64,000 nt of DNA from an uncultured Anaeroplasmataceae bacterium (GTDB lineage: Bacteria > Bacillota_I > Bacilli_A > Acholeplasmatales > Anaeroplasmataceae). Below, in pieces: positions 38,103 to 52,095 of the stretch; position 1 is the first letter of the stretch, and every line of letters starts with the position of its first letter. The notes under the pieces were generated by a model that did not search any database, was not told the origin of the DNA, and was given only the letters and a program-made list of their open reading frames with translations. The stretch spans positions 1 through 64,000 of the forward strand of contig CANQBD010000004.1 in assembly GCA_947589245.1 (NCBI GenBank). Direction: 5' to 3'. The position numbers and the translations under genes were made by a program.

Positions 38103-39242
38103 ATGAATTTTACAATTGATAGAGAAATTTTACTTGAAAACCTAAACGTAATTGCTAGAGGCTTACCAGCCAAAAGCCCAATGCCAATTTTAACAGGAAT
38201 AAAATTAGATGTTACCGATAGTGATTTATATATGACATCATCAAATACTGATATTTCTGTTGAAACATTTGTAAGTGATAGTTCATTACAAGTTCTAAAA
38301 CCTGGTAAAACAGTTGTTCCAGGTCGTTTCTTTATTGATATTATTCGTAAAATAAATTCTAAAAAAGTAAGTTTAACTTTAGTTGATGAAAGAATTTTAT
38401 TAATAAAAGCTGATCGTGGTGAATATAAATTACATATTATGGATCCACTTGATTATCCTAATATTGATTTTGTTACATTAGAAAATCCTTTAGTTCTTCC
38501 AGCTGAAAGAATTAAAACAATTATTAGGCAGACTTGTTTTGCCACCGCAACAAGTGAAAAGAAGCCAATTTTAACAGGTGTTCATTTAAAATTAGAAGGT
38601 AATAAATTAACTGCTGTTGCTACTGATTCATTTAGATTATCCCAAACTATTTTAGATGTTGGGGAATATAGTCCTTTTGCTATCACAATTCCTAATAAAT
38701 CCTTAGATGAATTATTAAAAGCATTGGACAATTATAATGAAAATGTAACATTATATTTTTCTGTTAATAAATTATTAGTAAAATTTAGAAATGTTTTATT
38801 CCAAACAAGATTATTAGATGGTAATTATCCCGATACATCACGTTTAATACCAGCTTCTTATCCAATCATTATTAAGTTTAATAAAGATGAATTATTAGAT
38901 GCTGTTGAGAGGGTATCATTATTATCCCCACGTGATAAAACTAGTGATCGAGAATTAGCTTATAGTATTATCAAATTAACAGTTGCTAAAGATCATACTG
39001 TTGAAATTTCAACAACTAATGCCTCTGTTGGTGATGCAAATGAGGAATTAATACCAACTGATACTCAAGTTGCCGGTCCAATTACAATTGGTTTTAGTTC
39101 TCGTTATTTAATTGAAGCTTTAAGAAGTTTTGAATCAACCGAGATAGCTTTAAATTGTTCTGAGGGAATTCGACCTTTTGTTATTACAGGTGAAAAGGAT
39201 CATAATTTAACACAATTAATTTTACCTGTCAGAATGGATTAA
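38103..39242 (+). CDS. dnaN: DNA polymerase III subunit beta
   Basis: Sliding clamp sequence MNFTIDREILLENLNVIARGLPAKSPMPILTGIKLDV...LILPVRMD; follows dnaA. Confidence 0.97.
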   Translation: MNFTIDREILLENLNVIARGLPAKSPMPILTGIKLDVTDSDLYMTSSNTDISVETFVSDSSLQVLKPGKTVVPGRFFIDIIRKINSKKVSLTLVDERILLIKADRGEYKLHIMDPLDYPNIDFVTLENPLVLPAERIKTIIRQTCFATATSEKKPILTGVHLKLEGNKLTAVATDSFRLSQTILDVGEYSPFAITIPNKSLDELLKALDNYNENVTLYFSVNKLLVKFRNVLFQTRLLDGNYPDTSRLIPASYPIIIKFNKDELLDAVERVSLLSPRDKTSDRELAYSIIKLTVAKDHTVEISTTNASVGDANEELIPTDTQVAGPITIGFSSRYLIEALRSFESTEIALNCSEGIRPFVITGEKDHNLTQLILPVRMD

Positions 39243-39252
39243 TAATAAATTT

Positions 39253-39285
39253 ACATGCTTCTTTAATTAGAGGCATGTTTTTTTT
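39253..39285 (+). terminator. probable rho-independent terminator
   Basis: ACATGCTTC...GAGGCATGT hairpin and T-run after dnaN. Confidence 0.6.
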
Positions 39286-39393
39286 ATAGATAATAATTTT
39301 AAGTAATTAAGTTATTTATTCACATAAATAATGCTATTTTTCTTGAAAAATTGTCCTCTATATGATATAATCATATAGAATGTGGGTGTAAAA

Positions 39394-39596
39394 ATGGAAA
39401 GTGTAAAAATTAATTCAGAATTTATTACTTTACAGCAACTTCTAAAACTTAAAAATATAATTAGTAGCGGTGGTGAAGCAAAATATTTTTTGAGTTCTAA
39501 TGCCGTTTTGGTTAATGGAGAATTAGAACAGCGTCGTGGTAAAAAGCTTTATCCTAACGACATTGTTAAAATTGAAACTAAAGAATTTGTTATTAA

Positions 39597-39600
<4 letters not shown>
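39394..39600 (+). CDS. yaaA: S4 domain protein YaaA/RlbA
   Basis: FITLQQLLKLKNIISSGGEAKYFLSSNAVLVNGELEQRRGKKLYPNDIV; between dnaN and recF; ATG at 39394 preferred over the GTG at 39382. Confidence 0.9.
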
Positions 39601-42550
<2,950 letters not shown>

Positions 42551-42564
42551 TAAGGAGTAACAAG

Positions 42565-45099
42565 ATGGAAAAGGATAAAGAAAATTTTGTTGAGTTAGAA
42601 AAACAAGAGTTTGATAAAATTGAACAATTAGATATTAATAATAAAGTTAAGACATCTTTCCTTAATTATGCAATGTCAGTTATTATTGCTAGAGCGTTAC
42701 CAGATGCTAGAGATGGTTTAAAACCAGTTCAAAGACGTATTTTGTATGGAATGAATGAATTAAAAATTTTTTCGAATGTAGCTCATAAAAAATCAGCTCG
42801 TATTGTTGGTGATGTCATGGGTAAATATCACCCTCATGGTGATTCATCAATTTATGAAGCAATGGTTAGAATGGCTCAACCATTTAGCTATCGTTATACT
42901 TTAGTTGATGGACATGGTAATTTTGGTAATATTGATGGTGATGGGGCTGCAGCTATGCGTTATACCGAAGCTCGTATGAGTAAAATTGCGATGGAAATGC
43001 TTAGAGATATTGATCGTAATACAGTTGATTTTACTGATAATTATGATGCAACAGAACAAGAACCAGTTGTTTTACCAGCAAGATTTCCTAATTTATTAGT
43101 TAATGGTACAACAGGGATTGCGGTAGGTATGGCAACTAACATCCCACCTCATAATTTAGGTGAGGTTATTGATGGTGTTATTGCTGTTATTCATAATCCT
43201 GAAATAACTAGTGAAGAATTAATGGAATATGTTAAAGGTCCAGATTTTCCTACCGGTGGCCAAATTTTAGGTCGAACAGGCTTATACAATGCTTACACAA
43301 CTGGTAATGGTTCAATAGTTATTCGTTCTAAGGCAGAGATTGTATCTTTAAAAAATGGTAAGAACGAGATTGTTGTCACTGAAATACCTTATATGGTAAA
43401 TAAAACGAAACTAATTGAAAGAATTGCTGAAGTAGCTAAAAATAAGATTGTTGAAGGTATTACGGATTTAAGAGATGAATCTGGTCGTGATGGAATTAGA
43501 ATTGTTATTGAATTGCGTAAAGATGTCAACGCCGAGGTAATGCTAAATAATTTATATAAATATACACAGCTTCAAACCGGATATGGTATAAATATGATTT
43601 GTTTAGTTAACAATCAACCAAAAGCTATAACCTTAAAGGAAGCCTTAGATGTCTATTTGAAGCATCAAATTGAAATTATTACTAGAAGAACTCAATTTGA
43701 TTTAGATAAGGCTTTAACTAGAATTCATATTTTAGATGGTTATATAATTGCTCAGGACAATATAGAAGAAGTTATTAAGATTATCCGTCAAACTAATGAT
43801 GGTAGCGAAAAAGAAAAGCTAATGGAACGGTTCAAACTAGATGATATTCAAGCTCAAGCCATTCTTGATATGCAATTAAGAAGATTATCTGGTTTAAATA
43901 GAGAAAAGATTTTACAAGAACATCAAGAATTAAATGAGGCCTGTGCTGAATATCGTTTGATTTTAGCTGATGATACTAAAAAGGAAACAATTATTGAACA
44001 AGAATTGTTAGAAATTAAAAATAAATATAATGATGATCGAAAATCAGAAATTTGTTTAAGTGAAGATTTAACAATTGAAAATGAAGATTTAATTCCTCGT
44101 GAAGATGTTGTTATTACAATTACTTCAAATGGCTATGCTAAACGAATGAAACAAAATTCTTATAAAACACAAGGTCGTGGTGGTGTTGGAATGAGTGGTA
44201 TAAAGACAAATGAAAACGATGATGTTCATTTCTTTATTCCAACTAACACCCATGATTACCTCTTATTCTTTACTAATAAAGGTCGTGTTTATGCTTTAAA
44301 GGGTTATAATATACCAGAAACCTCAAGAACGGCAAAAGGATTACCAATCGTTAATATTGTAACCTTCCAAGATGATGAGAAGTTAGCTGCCATCACAAGA
44401 GTAAAGAACTTAGATGATGAGAATTCATACTTATTTTTTGTTACTAAGCATGGTACTGTTAAGCGAACAGTTGTCTCTCAATTTAAAAATATTAGGACAA
44501 AGGGTATTATAGCTATCAACTTAGCTGAAAATGATGAGTTATTACAAGTTGAACTTACAGATGGTACAAAGGAAATTGTCTTAGGTGCTTCTAATGGTAA
44601 AGCAATTAGATTTAATGAAAATGACGTAAGACCAATTGGGCGTGCCGCTGCGGGTGTAAGAGGTATGGAGCTACCAGCTGGGGACATCATTGTCGGTATG
44701 GCAGTAGCAACAAAGGAACAAAATGAAATTTTAGTTATTTCAGAAAAAGGCTTTGGTAAACGTTCATTAGTTGATGATTATCGTTTACAAAATCGTGGTG
44801 GTATGGGTGTTAAAACTTTAAATATCACGGAAAAGAACGGTAAGCTTGTGACACTAAGAAGTGTTAATGAAAATAATGATTTAATTATTACAACAGATAA
44901 AGGTGTTGTTATTAGAATGCACGTTTCTGATATTTCTCAAACAGGCCGTAACACTCAAGGTGTTATCTTGATTAGAGTTAAAGAAAATCAACACATCGCA
45001 ACAATTGCTATTGTTGATAGAAGTGAAGAAGAGAATTTAGAAGAAGAAAATGCATCATCTGAAACTTCAGCTTTAGAAAATGTAGCTACTCAAGAATAA
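42565..45099 (+). CDS. gyrA: DNA gyrase subunit A
   Basis: [46 protein letters not shown]; GyrA box QGRGGVG. Confidence 0.98.
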   Translation: MEKDKENFVELEKQEFDKIEQLDINNKVKTSFLNYAMSVIIARALPDARDGLKPVQRRILYGMNELKIFSNVAHKKSARIVGDVMGKYHPHGDSSIYEAMVRMAQPFSYRYTLVDGHGNFGNIDGDGAAAMRYTEARMSKIAMEMLRDIDRNTVDFTDNYDATEQEPVVLPARFPNLLVNGTTGIAVGMATNIPPHNLGEVIDGVIAVIHNPEITSEELMEYVKGPDFPTGGQILGRTGLYNAYTTGNGSIVIRSKAEIVSLKNGKNEIVVTEIPYMVNKTKLIERIAEVAKNKIVEGITDLRDESGRDGIRIVIELRKDVNAEVMLNNLYKYTQLQTGYGINMICLVNNQPKAITLKEALDVYLKHQIEIITRRTQFDLDKALTRIHILDGYIIAQDNIEEVIKIIRQTNDGSEKEKLMERFKLDDIQAQAILDMQLRRLSGLNREKILQEHQELNEACAEYRLILADDTKKETIIEQELLEIKNKYNDDRKSEICLSEDLTIENEDLIPREDVVITITSNGYAKRMKQNSYKTQGRGGVGMSGIKTNENDDVHFFIPTNTHDYLLFFTNKGRVYALKGYNIPETSRTAKGLPIVNIVTFQDDEKLAAITRVKNLDDENSYLFFVTKHGTVKRTVVSQFKNIRTKGIIAINLAENDELLQVELTDGTKEIVLGASNGKAIRFNENDVRPIGRAAAGVRGMELPAGDIIVGMAVATKEQNEILVISEKGFGKRSLVDDYRLQNRGGMGVKTLNITEKNGKLVTLRSVNENNDLIITTDKGVVIRMHVSDISQTGRNTQGVILIRVKENQHIATIAIVDRSEEENLEEENASSETSALENVATQE

Positions 45100-45116
45100 A
45101 ATAAATAAGAAAAAAA

Positions 45117-45157
45117 GGCTGTTAAGAAACTAAGAAGTTTCTAGCAGCCATTTTTTT
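45117..45157. terminator. terminator between gyrA and the convergent pectate lyase gene
   Basis: GGCTGTTAAGAAACT...AGTTTCTAGCAGCC followed by T7; A-run on the other side. Confidence 0.8.
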
Positions 45158-48100
45158 ATTTAACTATAATTCCAAATAAAACAATTCTATTTGAACTTGC
45201 AGTTATATTATATGTTTGACCTTGAGTTATTGTCAAAGTATAGGCATAAGCAATCTCTGAAGATTTATTACCTGAATTTGTAACATTTGAACCATTTATT
45301 TGTAATTCTCCACTTTTTGAAGTAACCTGACTACTAAAATTTTTATCAGTACAAGTAAAATAGATAGTTATTTCAACATTTTCTTTGGCAACAATTTCAA
45401 GTATTCTGCCTGTACCACTAGGTAGTAGTGCTTTATCAAATGTTAGATTAGAACCATCGTTTGCTGTTGCAGTAGTAAAGTTTGTAGCTACTGCGATAGC
45501 ACCACCAGAAGATTCTGTATTTTTAAGAGTGTAATATTGACACTCATAAATCAAAGTATTCTTTTCATATTTTGTTGTACCTACATCCAAATCTTCTACA
45601 TCAAATACATCCTTTGTTTCAGCCTCAGGGGTATTAGTACTACCCTGATTATTATTATTATCAGAACCGCCTTTAAATGCCCCCTTTAATGTGCCCGAAT
45701 AAGCTTTACAATAAGCAGGGATTTTTTCGGCACCTAGTAGTACTGAAACATCTGATTTGCCGTTTTTATAATAGAATAGCACTGGGTTTGTATCGAAATT
45801 AGTATAATCTGTGCTACCATCAGGTTTACAGGTTGGACCAGTTAATGATTCTGTTCTACTAGTAACTGTGTTACCTTTTGTATAGCCACTTGATAAATTA
45901 GGAATATTATTATAAACATTATTGAACGCTTTAATAGAAGAATTTTTATTTTCATATGGATTCTTGGCTTGATCATAATAATTATTTTCAGCAAACACAA
46001 AGGCTCCAGCTCTTACACTTGAACAATAGCTTGTTGATTTATAATAATAATTGTTATAAATATGAATGTTAGATTGTCTTACTAAAGGCATTCTTGATCC
46101 ACATTCATTATAGTAATTATGATGTAGTGTAATATTATATTGTAATGATGAATCACTTGAACCAATCAAATTAGTTTTATGGGTGTGATTATATTGACAA
46201 TAGCTAATTGTTTCATTGTGACAATATTTAATATCTGTAGAACCGTCACCATCACCCTTGTCAGCTTCATAGGTAACATCCCAATTATTTACACCTATAT
46301 CAAAGGTACAATTATGAATCCAATAATGACCATAATCTAAATCGGAGTTACTTTTACCTTCAAATCCTACGGCATCTTCGGTATAGTTATAAAATCTTAT
46401 GTTTTTAACTTCTATGGAATTACACATTTTAAATGCGAAGCCCCATTGGAAGATAGCTGCATCAGAACCAATACCTTCAATAGTAATATTATAACCACCA
46501 GAAACATCTAACATATTAAAATATGAATCGTATTCATAAATACCATTTTCGTTGGTTTTCTTGGCTCTCGTAACGAAAGTAGTTAAACCTTTTAATTGGG
46601 TAATTCCCTTAGCCAGATCATTAGACATAGAATTTATGCCTTTCGCAATGATTTGATCTTCATATAAGCGTGAATAATTACCTGAAGATTTTTCATCCCA
46701 ACCAGAAGAATTAGAAGTATAGTTAAATAGATTTTCTAAGTTGTTTTGTCTAGCAGCAGTATTACCAGTACCATGCGATTTAGCATTCCACTGAGTAGTT
46801 TGAATTTCACCGACAATTCGAATATCTAAGGCATATTTTTTATCAGTACAAGCCTTAATTATTTCAACCAAACCAGTATAAGTCTTATTACCAATTTTAG
46901 CGCTAACTGTATTTTTGGTGGCATCTGTAACATAAACAACGACAGCATTTGCTTTTAAGGTACCATCATTATTGTAGGCACCAATGCCATCAGTGTAATT
47001 AAAATGAGCATAGCCAGAACGATCATCAGCTGAAACTTCTACCGTTACTGTTTCTTCAATTACAGATCCCGCTTCAAGCTTTATTTCATAAGTACCAGGA
47101 GTCAATGCAATTATGTCAGCTCTACCAGCGGAAGTACCAATTCGAACTAAATTTGAATCAACAGAAGTGTAGGCAGATTCAGAAGTCTTTTTATAATAAA
47201 CTTTATAATTTGCCGCTAAAACATTAGAATTTAAATTAAATTCAATATAAGCACCTTCCCGGTATCCACCATAATCAGAAATAAGGACAGTTTCCTCATC
47301 GCCTAAATCACGCCATTTTGCAACTAATGTTAAATCGGAATCAATTGGTGTGTTGATATTAAATTTAGTATTACCAACATACCAACCTACAAAGGCTTTA
47401 CCTTCTTTAGTAGGTTCAGGAAGAGAAGTAAGAAGCTCACCCTCATCAACTGTTACTTTTTCGTGGGTATTATATTCATCTTCAAAAGTAATAACATAAA
47501 CTCTTACCCAACCAGCATACAATGTAATATTTTCCGTTATTTTAGTATTGAAATTGAATTCATGTTCACATTCTTCATCAGTAAACCAACCTAAGAAACG
47601 ATGTTTTTCATAAGTAGGGTCGGTTGGTCTTGTAACAGTAGTATTTTCCTCAACTATTGCTTTTTCTACCGAAGTACCACCATGAGAATTGAATGTAACG
47701 GTATATTTTTCAGTTTCTTTCGTAGACCATTTAGCATAAAGGGTAGTATCTTTAGTTACGACACTACTATTAGTCCATTTTTTAGTTTCTGTAAAGCTAG
47801 AATCTTCATACCAACCCTCAAATATTTTATTAGTTGCTTGAGGGATTGGCAGATTGTTGATAGTTGAACCACTATCAACTGTTAATGAAGCATGAGTGTT
47901 ATAATCATCAACAAAAGACACTGTAAATGTTTCAATCCACCCAGCATATAATGTCATATTTTCCGTTATTTTAGTATTGAAATTGAATTCATGTTCACAT
48001 TTTTCATCAGTAAACCAACCTAAGAAACGATGCTTTTCATAAGTAGGATCTTTAGGCTTTGCAACAGTTTTATCCTTTTCCACTTTTATTGAATCAATCT

Positions 48101-48452
48101 TACTACCACCAACCGTATTAAAGGTTACAGTATAATAAATATTTTGTTTTTCTTCTTCCCATTTAGCATAAAGAGTAATGTCTTTAACAACCTTATCAGT
48201 TGTAAAATTCCATTTAGAATCAGCATCATACGTAGAAGTAGAATACCAACCAGCAAACTCATAGTCGGCTTTAATAGGGTCAGTTGGTTTTTCAACAAGA
48301 CCATCTTTAATAACTTTTTGTTCTTCTATAACGGTATTAGAATTTGTTACAAAAGAGACGGTATAATATACCGGCATATCAACTGTCAATTTGCAGCCTA
48401 CTAAGAAAATTAAAAAAGTACTTAATAAAGCTGTTAATAAAAACTTCTTCAT
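45156..48452 (-). CDS. secreted pectate lyase (PL1-like) lipoprotein with five InlB/Listeria-Bacteroides-type repeats
   Basis: Lipobox LVGC; repeated ...GW(Y/F)....TLYA(K/G)W units; GINSMSNDLAKG..., ITIEGIGSDAAIFQWGFAFKMCNSIEVKNIRF, WIHNCTFD, HHNYYNECGSRMPLVR, YNNYYY. Confidence 0.85.
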   Translation of the reverse strand: MKKFLLTALLSTFLIFLVGCKLTVDMPVYYTVSFVTNSNTVIEEQKVIKDGLVEKPTDPIKADYEFAGWYSTSTYDADSKWNFTTDKVVKDITLYAKWEEEKQNIYYTVTFNTVGGSKIDSIKVEKDKTVAKPKDPTYEKHRFLGWFTDEKCEHEFNFNTKITENMTLYAGWIETFTVSFVDDYNTHASLTVDSGSTINNLPIPQATNKIFEGWYEDSSFTETKKWTNSSVVTKDTTLYAKWSTKETEKYTVTFNSHGGTSVEKAIVEENTTVTRPTDPTYEKHRFLGWFTDEECEHEFNFNTKITENITLYAGWVRVYVITFEDEYNTHEKVTVDEGELLTSLPEPTKEGKAFVGWYVGNTKFNINTPIDSDLTLVAKWRDLGDEETVLISDYGGYREGAYIEFNLNSNVLAANYKVYYKKTSESAYTSVDSNLVRIGTSAGRADIIALTPGTYEIKLEAGSVIEETVTVEVSADDRSGYAHFNYTDGIGAYNNDGTLKANAVVVYVTDATKNTVSAKIGNKTYTGLVEIIKACTDKKYALDIRIVGEIQTTQWNAKSHGTGNTAARQNNLENLFNYTSNSSGWDEKSSGNYSRLYEDQIIAKGINSMSNDLAKGITQLKGLTTFVTRAKKTNENGIYEYDSYFNMLDVSGGYNITIEGIGSDAAIFQWGFAFKMCNSIEVKNIRFYNYTEDAVGFEGKSNSDLDYGHYWIHNCTFDIGVNNWDVTYEADKGDGDGSTDIKYCHNETISYCQYNHTHKTNLIGSSDSSLQYNITLHHNYYNECGSRMPLVRQSNIHIYNNYYYKSTSYCSSVRAGAFVFAENNYYDQAKNPYENKNSSIKAFNNVYNNIPNLSSGYTKGNTVTSRTESLTGPTCKPDGSTDYTNFDTNPVLFYYKNGKSDVSVLLGAEKIPAYCKAYSGTLKGAFKGGSDNNNNQGSTNTPEAETKDVFDVEDLDVGTTKYEKNTLIYECQYYTLKNTESSGGAIAVATNFTTATANDGSNLTFDKALLPSGTGRILEIVAKENVEITIYFTCTDKNFSSQVTSKSGELQINGSNVTNSGNKSSEIAYAYTLTITQGQTYNITASSNRIVLFGIIVK
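47512..48049 (-). repeat. near-identical ~100-bp direct repeats within the pectate lyase gene
   Basis: Units near 47512-47620 and 47941-48049 encode DPTYEKHRFLGWFTDE(E/K)CEHEFNFNTKITEN(I/M)TLYAGW with only a few base differences. Confidence 0.85.
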
Positions 48453-48584
48453 CTAAAACACCTCCTAATATAATTAAATTTTATCATAAAATTTAAAATA
48501 ATGGTAGAGAAAAAATTAACCAACTTTGGCTATTTAATTTTTAGTAGGTCTCGTGGTATAATAGCCTAATAAGGAGGTGGCATT

Positions 48585-50906
48585 ATGGAACTTAAAATTG
48601 CAGTTAAAGAATTGGCTTGTTTTGTCTGTCAAAGTGGCAATTTGACAAATGAATTTTTTTCTAATCGAGATTTAGAACTTGGTACCAAAGTGCATCGCTT
48701 CCTTCAAAGTAAATATAATGAAAAAAGTCAAAGTGAGGTCTATATTAAAAAAGAATTTTTTTATCACAATCGAAAAATTATTTTACATGGTTTTATCGAT
48801 GGTGTTTTAAATGAAAATGATAACCCGATTATTGAAGAAATAAAATCAACATCTAAAGAGTTAGATGAAATAGATTTAAATGAAAGAAAAGAATATTTAG
48901 CTCAATTAAAAATTTATGGTTATCTTTATGCTTTAGAGCATAATGTTAATCCAATAAGTTTAAGATTAACGTTTGTTTCTTTAATTGATTATCAAGTAAA
49001 AAGTTATAACTTTGTCATAAACCTAGAAGAACTAGAAAATTTTGTTTTTAATGTTTTAGAAGAATATATGATTTGGCTTGACCTACAAGAAGAAGCTAAT
49101 GTTTTAAAAGAAGAAACAATAAAAACTATCAAATTTCCTTTTGAAACAATGCGTAAGGGTCAAAGAGATATGATGAGAGCTTGTTTTCAAACTATGAAAA
49201 ATGAAGAAATTTTATATATTGTGGCACCAACAGGAATTGGTAAAACAATGGCCTCTTTATTTTCAACGCTTAAGACCTTAGATAAGAATGACAAGCTCTT
49301 TTATTTAACAGCTAAAGGTAGTGGTAAAAACGCACCGATTAAAGCAATCAAATTATTAGCTCAAAGAGGTTTAAAAATTAAAACAATTGATTTGATTGCT
49401 AAAAAGAAAATTTGTAATGCTAAATTAAAAAATTGTAATCCTGAAGAATGTCCGTTTGCTGTTGGCTATTTTGATAGATTAAAGGATGCCACCTTAGAAA
49501 TATTTGCTAATAATGACATTTATGATGAAGAATTGATAACAAAAGTATCTAATAAGCATAAGGTTTGTGCTTTTGAATTTAGCTTATATCTTTCCTATTA
49601 TTGTGATGTTGTCATTGCTGATTATAATTATGTATTTGATCCGCGTGTACATCTTATTCGCTATTTTGAGGATGACACTTATCACCCAAAAGTTTTAGTT
49701 GATGAAGCTCATAATTTGATTGCCCGTAGTAAAGATATGTATTCAGCCAATTTAAATGAAATTGATATTAGAAATTTAAGAAAAGCTTTAAATGGGTATA
49801 AACCATCTATTAGAAGTGATTGTAATCAAGTAATTGAAAAATTTGATTCTTATCAGGATTTAATTGTTGATAAAGCCATTTATGTATCACAGATAAATGA
49901 TCATGAATTAATTGTGATGTTAAAATCTCTTTTAGCCAAGTGTGATAATTTATTTTTAGAAAACAAAAAGATTCCTCATAAAGACGAAGCGTTGGAATCT
50001 TATTTTAAAATATTAGATTTTGTTTTAATAGCTGAGTATTTTGGACCAAATCATCGGTTACTTGCCAAAGTAGTTGATGAGGCTGTTGAACTTAATTTAT
50101 TTTGTTTAGATGCTTCTAATTTTATTTTAGATACAATAAAATCAAGTATTAAAGGAATTGTTTTCTTTTCAGCCACTTTAAAACCTTTTAATTATCATGC
50201 TAATCTTTTGACAAAAGGTGAAGGGAAATTTTTGGAATTAGCTTCCCCTTTTGATCCTAATAAGCTTGATATAATAATTAATTCAAGAGTATCAACCAAA
50301 TATAAACAAAGAAGTCAATCAATAGATTATATATTAGAAGCTATCGAAATTTTAACCAAAGTTAAACAAGGTAATTATATTGTTTTTTTTCCTTCCTACC
50401 AATATTTGAATATGGTAGTTGATTCTTTAGGAGAAACCGATTATGAAACACTTGTTCAAAAAAATAATTTTACAGAATTAGAACGAAGTGAAATAATTGA
50501 CCGGTTTAAAGAAACAACAACTTGTAAAGTGGGCTTTTTTGTTTTAGGTGGTGTTTTTGCTGAGGGAATAGATTTAATTGGGGATTTATTAAATGGAGTT
50601 ATTATTGTTGGTGTAGGACTCCCAATGATCTGTGATGAAAATAATATTTTAAAGGATTATTTTGAAATAGAATACGGCAACGGCTTTGAATATGCCTATA
50701 CTTATCCAGGCTTTACAAAAGTTGTTCAAGCAGCTGGTCGAGTAATTAGAAGCGAAGAGGATAGAGGTGTAGTCATTTTAATTGATGAAAGGTTTAGGGA
50801 AGACCGTTATCAAGAACTGATGCCTAGTCATTGGCAAAATAAAAAATATCTTGCTGATGCCTATCATTTAAAAAAAGAATTAGAAATTTTCTTTAATAAA
50901 AAATAG
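48585..50906 (+). CDS. PD-(D/E)XK (RecB/Cas4-like) nuclease fused to Rad3/DinG-type Fe-S helicase
   Basis: N-term LHGFIDGVLNENDNPIIEEIKST...YLAQLKIYGYLYAL; helicase VAPTGIGKTMAS, KICNAKLKNCNPEECPF...KVCAF Cys cluster, VLVDEAHNL, VVQAAGRVIRSEEDRGVVILIDERF. Confidence 0.85.
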   Translation: MELKIAVKELACFVCQSGNLTNEFFSNRDLELGTKVHRFLQSKYNEKSQSEVYIKKEFFYHNRKIILHGFIDGVLNENDNPIIEEIKSTSKELDEIDLNERKEYLAQLKIYGYLYALEHNVNPISLRLTFVSLIDYQVKSYNFVINLEELENFVFNVLEEYMIWLDLQEEANVLKEETIKTIKFPFETMRKGQRDMMRACFQTMKNEEILYIVAPTGIGKTMASLFSTLKTLDKNDKLFYLTAKGSGKNAPIKAIKLLAQRGLKIKTIDLIAKKKICNAKLKNCNPEECPFAVGYFDRLKDATLEIFANNDIYDEELITKVSNKHKVCAFEFSLYLSYYCDVVIADYNYVFDPRVHLIRYFEDDTYHPKVLVDEAHNLIARSKDMYSANLNEIDIRNLRKALNGYKPSIRSDCNQVIEKFDSYQDLIVDKAIYVSQINDHELIVMLKSLLAKCDNLFLENKKIPHKDEALESYFKILDFVLIAEYFGPNHRLLAKVVDEAVELNLFCLDASNFILDTIKSSIKGIVFFSATLKPFNYHANLLTKGEGKFLELASPFDPNKLDIIINSRVSTKYKQRSQSIDYILEAIEILTKVKQGNYIVFFPSYQYLNMVVDSLGETDYETLVQKNNFTELERSEIIDRFKETTTCKVGFFVLGGVFAEGIDLIGDLLNGVIIVGVGLPMICDENNILKDYFEIEYGNGFEYAYTYPGFTKVVQAAGRVIRSEEDRGVVILIDERFREDRYQELMPSHWQNKKYLADAYHLKKELEIFFNKK

Positions 50907-50917
50907 GAGGAACAAAC

Positions 50918-52057
50918 GTGCGAAACCTTTATTATTTTGTAAAAAAATTTGGTAAACAAAGCTTTAAACAATTTCCATTTAATGAAGTTGACAGCTTAAT
51001 TTTAAGTCAATTATCTTATTTAAATCTGGAAAATTTTGTTCCTAAGTTAGAAGAAAAGCTATCAGATTCGCTAAGCTTAATTGACAAACTTAATGCGAAA
51101 ACCATTTATGAGCTATCTTATGACACTTTAGATGAAAAACGCAATAAAAAACTTTTAAAACTCTTGCTGAATACAACAAGATATCAAGGCTTAAAGGTTA
51201 ATTATTACCAAAATCAATTTTGTCCAGAAAAGATTGAACAATTCTGTGCTTTAACCTTTGTTTTTGATGAGTTTATTTATATTGCTTATAGGGGAACAGA
51301 TTTAACCTTTGTTGGTTGGCAAGAGGACTTTAATTTAGCGTTATTGGATGTCATTCCTGCCCAAGCCGACGCCTATAATTATTTAGATATTGTTGCCAAA
51401 TTATCTGATAAGTCACTCTATTTAGGAGGTCATTCTAAAGGTGGTAATTTAGCTTTATATGCGGCCTTAGCTAGTAGTGATTCAATAAAGGATAGAATAA
51501 TTAAGATTTACGACCATGATGGGCCAGGCTTCAGCAGTGATATTTATCATAGTCAAGCCTTTTTGAAGTTGAAAAATAAATTAGATAAAACAACTTGTCG
51601 GGAAGCTATGGTTGGTATTTTATTATATCATAGTGGAAAGATGCGGTTTGTTGATTCTAGAAGCATTGGTATTTTTCAACACGATCCTTATAATTGGAAG
51701 GTTACTAAAGATGGAAAATTCAAATTGGTTAAAAATTCTAATTTAATGTCAAGAACCTTTGAAAAAACAGTAAGCATGTTTATTGAAAAAACATCTATCG
51801 AAGATCGGAAGAAATTTATTGAGATTGTTTTTAAATTGGCTAAAGAAAAGCCTAAATCAACCATTTTTGATTTTAAAAAACATCCAATTAGTTATATTAA
51901 AGGGATTCATACAAGATATAAGGCTTTAACACATGAAGAAAGAATCTTTTTCAAAAGTATTTTAAAGGGCTATCAGAAACTTTGGAGTCAAAATTTTAGA
52001 TATTATTTAAAAAGAAGTTTAAGCTTTAGAAAAAAATTCGTTTCCAAGCGAGTATAA
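50918..52057 (+). CDS. Mbeg1-like/DUF2974 alpha/beta-hydrolase protein (GTG start)
   Basis: FIYIAYRGTDLTFVGWQEDFNLA; LYLGGHSKGGNLALYAAL nucleophile elbow; DGPGF. Confidence 0.8.
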   Translation: MRNLYYFVKKFGKQSFKQFPFNEVDSLILSQLSYLNLENFVPKLEEKLSDSLSLIDKLNAKTIYELSYDTLDEKRNKKLLKLLLNTTRYQGLKVNYYQNQFCPEKIEQFCALTFVFDEFIYIAYRGTDLTFVGWQEDFNLALLDVIPAQADAYNYLDIVAKLSDKSLYLGGHSKGGNLALYAALASSDSIKDRIIKIYDHDGPGFSSDIYHSQAFLKLKNKLDKTTCREAMVGILLYHSGKMRFVDSRSIGIFQHDPYNWKVTKDGKFKLVKNSNLMSRTFEKTVSMFIEKTSIEDRKKFIEIVFKLAKEKPKSTIFDFKKHPISYIKGIHTRYKALTHEERIFFKSILKGYQKLWSQNFRYYLKRSLSFRKKFVSKRV

Positions 52058-52095
52058 CTATTTTATTTAAGGCTATTTTATGATAAAATAACACT

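Noticed and set aside
47601-47867. Plus-strand ORFs 47601..47867 and 48144..48404
   Set aside because: Antisense to InlB repeats; explained by repeat composition.
45156-48452. CRISPR array or tandem DNA repeat explanation for the repeated segments
   Set aside because: Repeats are in frame, protein-coding and spaced by divergent coding units, not short direct repeats with spacers. No CRISPR array was seen in the window.
48585-50906. Cas4 or CRISPR-associated DinG (type IV) interpretation
   Set aside because: No other cas genes or array nearby; the fusion is more consistent with a chromosomal Rad3/DinG-type repair helicase.
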